Source: Kiritimatiellia bacterium
GTDB lineage: Bacteria; Verrucomicrobiota; Kiritimatiellia; B70-G9
Length of the DNA: 7,577 bases
Assembly (NCBI GenBank): GCA_012961745.1
Contig: DTYT01000128.1
Location: 1 to 7,577 of the forward strand
Reading direction: 5' to 3'
Position 1 is the first letter of the stretch, and each line of letters begins with the position of its first letter. Position numbers and translations under genes: made by a program. This document shows, one piece after another, positions 6,363-7,577 of this stretch. The notes under the pieces are model-generated. The model was not told the origin of the DNA and did not search any database. It saw only the letters and a list, made by a program, of their open reading frames with translations.

Positions 6363-6368
6363 GGAGGA
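6363..6368 (+). promoter_or_regulatory. Ribosome binding site of parB
   Basis: GGAGGA lies 6 nt upstream of the GTG at 6375, an ideal Shine-Dalgarno arrangement. It decides the start: the in-frame ATG at 6331 and the longer open frame from 6306 lack such a site and add residues that do not look like ParB. Confidence 0.8.
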
Positions 6369-6374
6369 AACGAC

Positions 6375-7265
6375 GTGCCTCCCAAGCAGGCCGGGTTGGG
6401 GAAAGGGCTGGATGCGCTGCTGAAGGATTCTGCGAAGCTCGCCGGCACGGATGTCGCGGCCGCGGAAAGGATTCCCCTGGATCTCATAGATCCCGCGCCT
6501 TGGCAGCCCCGGCGACGTATGGACGGAGAAGCACTGCGAGAGCTGGCCGACTCGATACGGGAGCAGGGTATCCTGCAACCCCTGATAGTACGGCGTAAGG
6601 CGGGCGGGAGATATGAGCTGGTCGCCGGTGAGCGTCGCTTCCGGGCCGCCGGGATAGCGGGCATTGGCCAGGCGCCGGTGATCGTTATCGAGGCGGACGA
6701 TTGCCGTGCGCTGGAACTGGCGCTGATTGAGAATCTGCAGCGGGAAGACCTCAACCCCATCGAGGAGGCTCGCGGTTACCGGGCTCTTGCCGACCAGTTC
6801 GGTCTCAGCCACGACGAGATCGCCCGGCACGTCGGCAAGGCACGGGCCACGATCACCAATTCGCTGCGGCTACTCGAGCTCCCCCCCGAGATACAGCAGA
6901 TGCTTGCAGAGGGAAGGATCAGCGCCGGCCACGCCAAGGTGCTGCTGGGAATCGAAACGGTGCCGGAGCAGATCCTGCTTGCCAAGCGGGTCGCTTCGGA
7001 GCAGCTTTCCGTCCGGCAGCTTGAACGTATCGTCGCCCGCCATCACAAGACGCGGCGCGAAACGCGCGGGACCGAAGACATCCCCGACCGCCACCTGCAG
7101 CATATCGAGCAGGAGCTTCAAAAGCTGCTGGGCACACCCGTGAAGGTGCATTCTTCTGGCACCTGCTCCAGCGGGAAGCGCCGGAGTGGTCGAATCGTGA
7201 TAGAGTTCTATTCGCCCGCAGAGTTGGACCGGCTGTTGCAATTTCTCGGCCTTCAAGAGTTGTGA
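6375..7265 (+). CDS. parB: ParB/Spo0J family chromosome-partitioning protein
   Basis: Sequence-specific CTPase clamp that loads at parS sites, spreads along DNA and works with the ParA ATPase and SMC in chromosome segregation. From GTG 6375 the protein has 296 aa, normal for chromosomal ParB. It opens PPKQAGLGKGLDALL, the short N-terminal helix that in homologues stimulates ParA. The CTP-binding domain has the conserved LVAGERRFRA (82-91) and ENLQREDLNPIEEA (119-132). A parS-binding helix-turn-helix lies at about 143-167 (LSHDEIARHVGKARATITNSLRLL), followed by EGRISAGHAKVLL (179-191), and a C-terminal dimerisation region ends FLGLQEL. All motifs are intact. Unusually, no parA is adjacent: the upstream neighbour is a tRNA on the other strand, and no canonical parS palindrome (TGTTTCACGTGAAACA) was seen in the window. 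The next gene starts 37 nt downstream. Confidence 0.95.
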   Translation: MPPKQAGLGKGLDALLKDSAKLAGTDVAAAERIPLDLIDPAPWQPRRRMDGEALRELADSIREQGILQPLIVRRKAGGRYELVAGERRFRAAGIAGIGQAPVIVIEADDCRALELALIENLQREDLNPIEEARGYRALADQFGLSHDEIARHVGKARATITNSLRLLELPPEIQQMLAEGRISAGHAKVLLGIETVPEQILLAKRVASEQLSVRQLERIVARHHKTRRETRGTEDIPDRHLQHIEQELQKLLGTPVKVHSSGTCSSGKRRSGRIVIEFYSPAELDRLLQFLGLQEL

Positions 7266-7302
7266 GCCCGACCGGCGGGGAAGGCCGTCCGGGAGAGTTT
7301 CG

Positions 7303-7577
7303 ATGCCGGATTGCAGGCGGAAGGCGGCGTGGTGTGTCCTTCCCGCGGTGGGGATCTTGACGGCCGGCATGGCTTTTTCCGGCCGCGGCGAACGCGCATC
7401 GTCCGAAGGAGAGCAAAAAGCGGCAACGTTCAGCGGGAGGAGGGCGTTTGAGCACCTCCAGGATCTGGTCGGCTTGGGGGATCGGACTGCGGGGACCAGG
7501 GGGGCGGAGCGGGCGGCAGAATTCATTGCCCGCCGGCTGAAGGACATGGGCATAGAAGTCAGGGTGGACAGCTTCCA
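7303..7577 (+). CDS. Exported M28-family zinc peptidase (aminopeptidase or glutaminyl-cyclase-like), N-terminal part
   Basis: Only the first 91 codons are present; the frame runs off the right edge. The start has basic residues (RRK, 5-7), a hydrophobic stretch (about 10-26) and a small-residue region, consistent with a signal peptide; Cys4 lies before the hydrophobic core and is not a lipobox. The mature N terminus FSGRRAFEHLQDLVGLGDRTAGT (43-65) followed by GAERAAEFIARRLKDMGIEV (67-86) is the typical opening helix region of M28 peptidases and the related bacterial glutaminyl-peptide cyclotransferases. The zinc ligands would lie beyond the window, so the subfamily cannot be chosen. ATG 7303 has GGGAG 7 nt upstream. 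It follows parB by 37 nt without a T-tract terminator and may share its transcript, although the functions look unrelated. Confidence 0.8.
   Translation, partial: MPDCRRKAAWCVLPAVGILTAGMAFSGRGERASSEGEQKAATFSGRRAFEHLQDLVGLGDRTAGTRGAERAAEFIARRLKDMGIEVRVDSF

Noticed and set aside
5933..6830. Minus-strand open frames of about 260-275 codons across the tRNA and the start of parB
   Set aside because: They run through a perfect tRNA gene and opposite conserved ParB motifs; composition is Arg/Pro/Ser-rich, typical of a shadow frame.

Overview
This window looks like chromosomal DNA from a GC-rich, probably Gram-negative bacterium. One gene encodes an exported, beta-strand-rich protein with the look of an outer-membrane barrel. 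The other identifiable genes are bacterial housekeeping types (Fpg glycosylase, YlxP/DUF503, MATE transporter, ParB, M28 peptidase), and the tRNA-Pro gene encodes its own CCA end. The phylum cannot be fixed from this stretch alone. There are no transposases, integrases or CRISPR repeats, so it reads as core genome rather than a mobile element. The exception in character is a complete DNA topoisomerase VI gene pair, an enzyme typical of archaea and plants and only patchily present in bacteria.

Left half (1-4046, minus strand). Reading in the direction of transcription, the order is: a secreted or outer-membrane protein of unknown function (possibly DUF6268-like), the ATPase subunit of topoisomerase VI (top6B), its DNA-cleaving Spo11-like subunit (top6A), and the start of mutM (Fpg), which runs off the left edge. 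Gaps are 72, 4 and 19 nt, with no terminator visible between genes, so the four are probably one transcription unit. Both Top6 subunits keep the catalytic residues expected of a working enzyme. A near-consensus sigma-70 promoter lies upstream of the first gene.

Middle (4047-5980). A 109-nt divergent intergenic region carries the minus-strand promoter and a weaker plus-strand promoter whose -10 boxes overlap. On the plus strand are ylxP (DUF503), a small protein usually encoded with ribosome-assembly genes, and a full-length MATE-family efflux transporter.

Right part (5981-7577). A tRNA-Pro(TGG) gene on the minus strand converges on the MATE gene. Between the tRNA and the next gene is about 270 nt of non-coding DNA with several perfect short inverted repeats. 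Then come parB, encoding a complete chromosome-partitioning CTPase/DNA-binding protein without a parA next to it, and 37 nt later the start of an exported M28 metallopeptidase cut by the right edge.

The strongest candidates for a second look are the bacterial topoisomerase VI operon linked to mutM, an altered motif in the Top6A Toprim region, the overlapping divergent promoters, and the ParB gene without adjacent ParA preceded by a structured leader.
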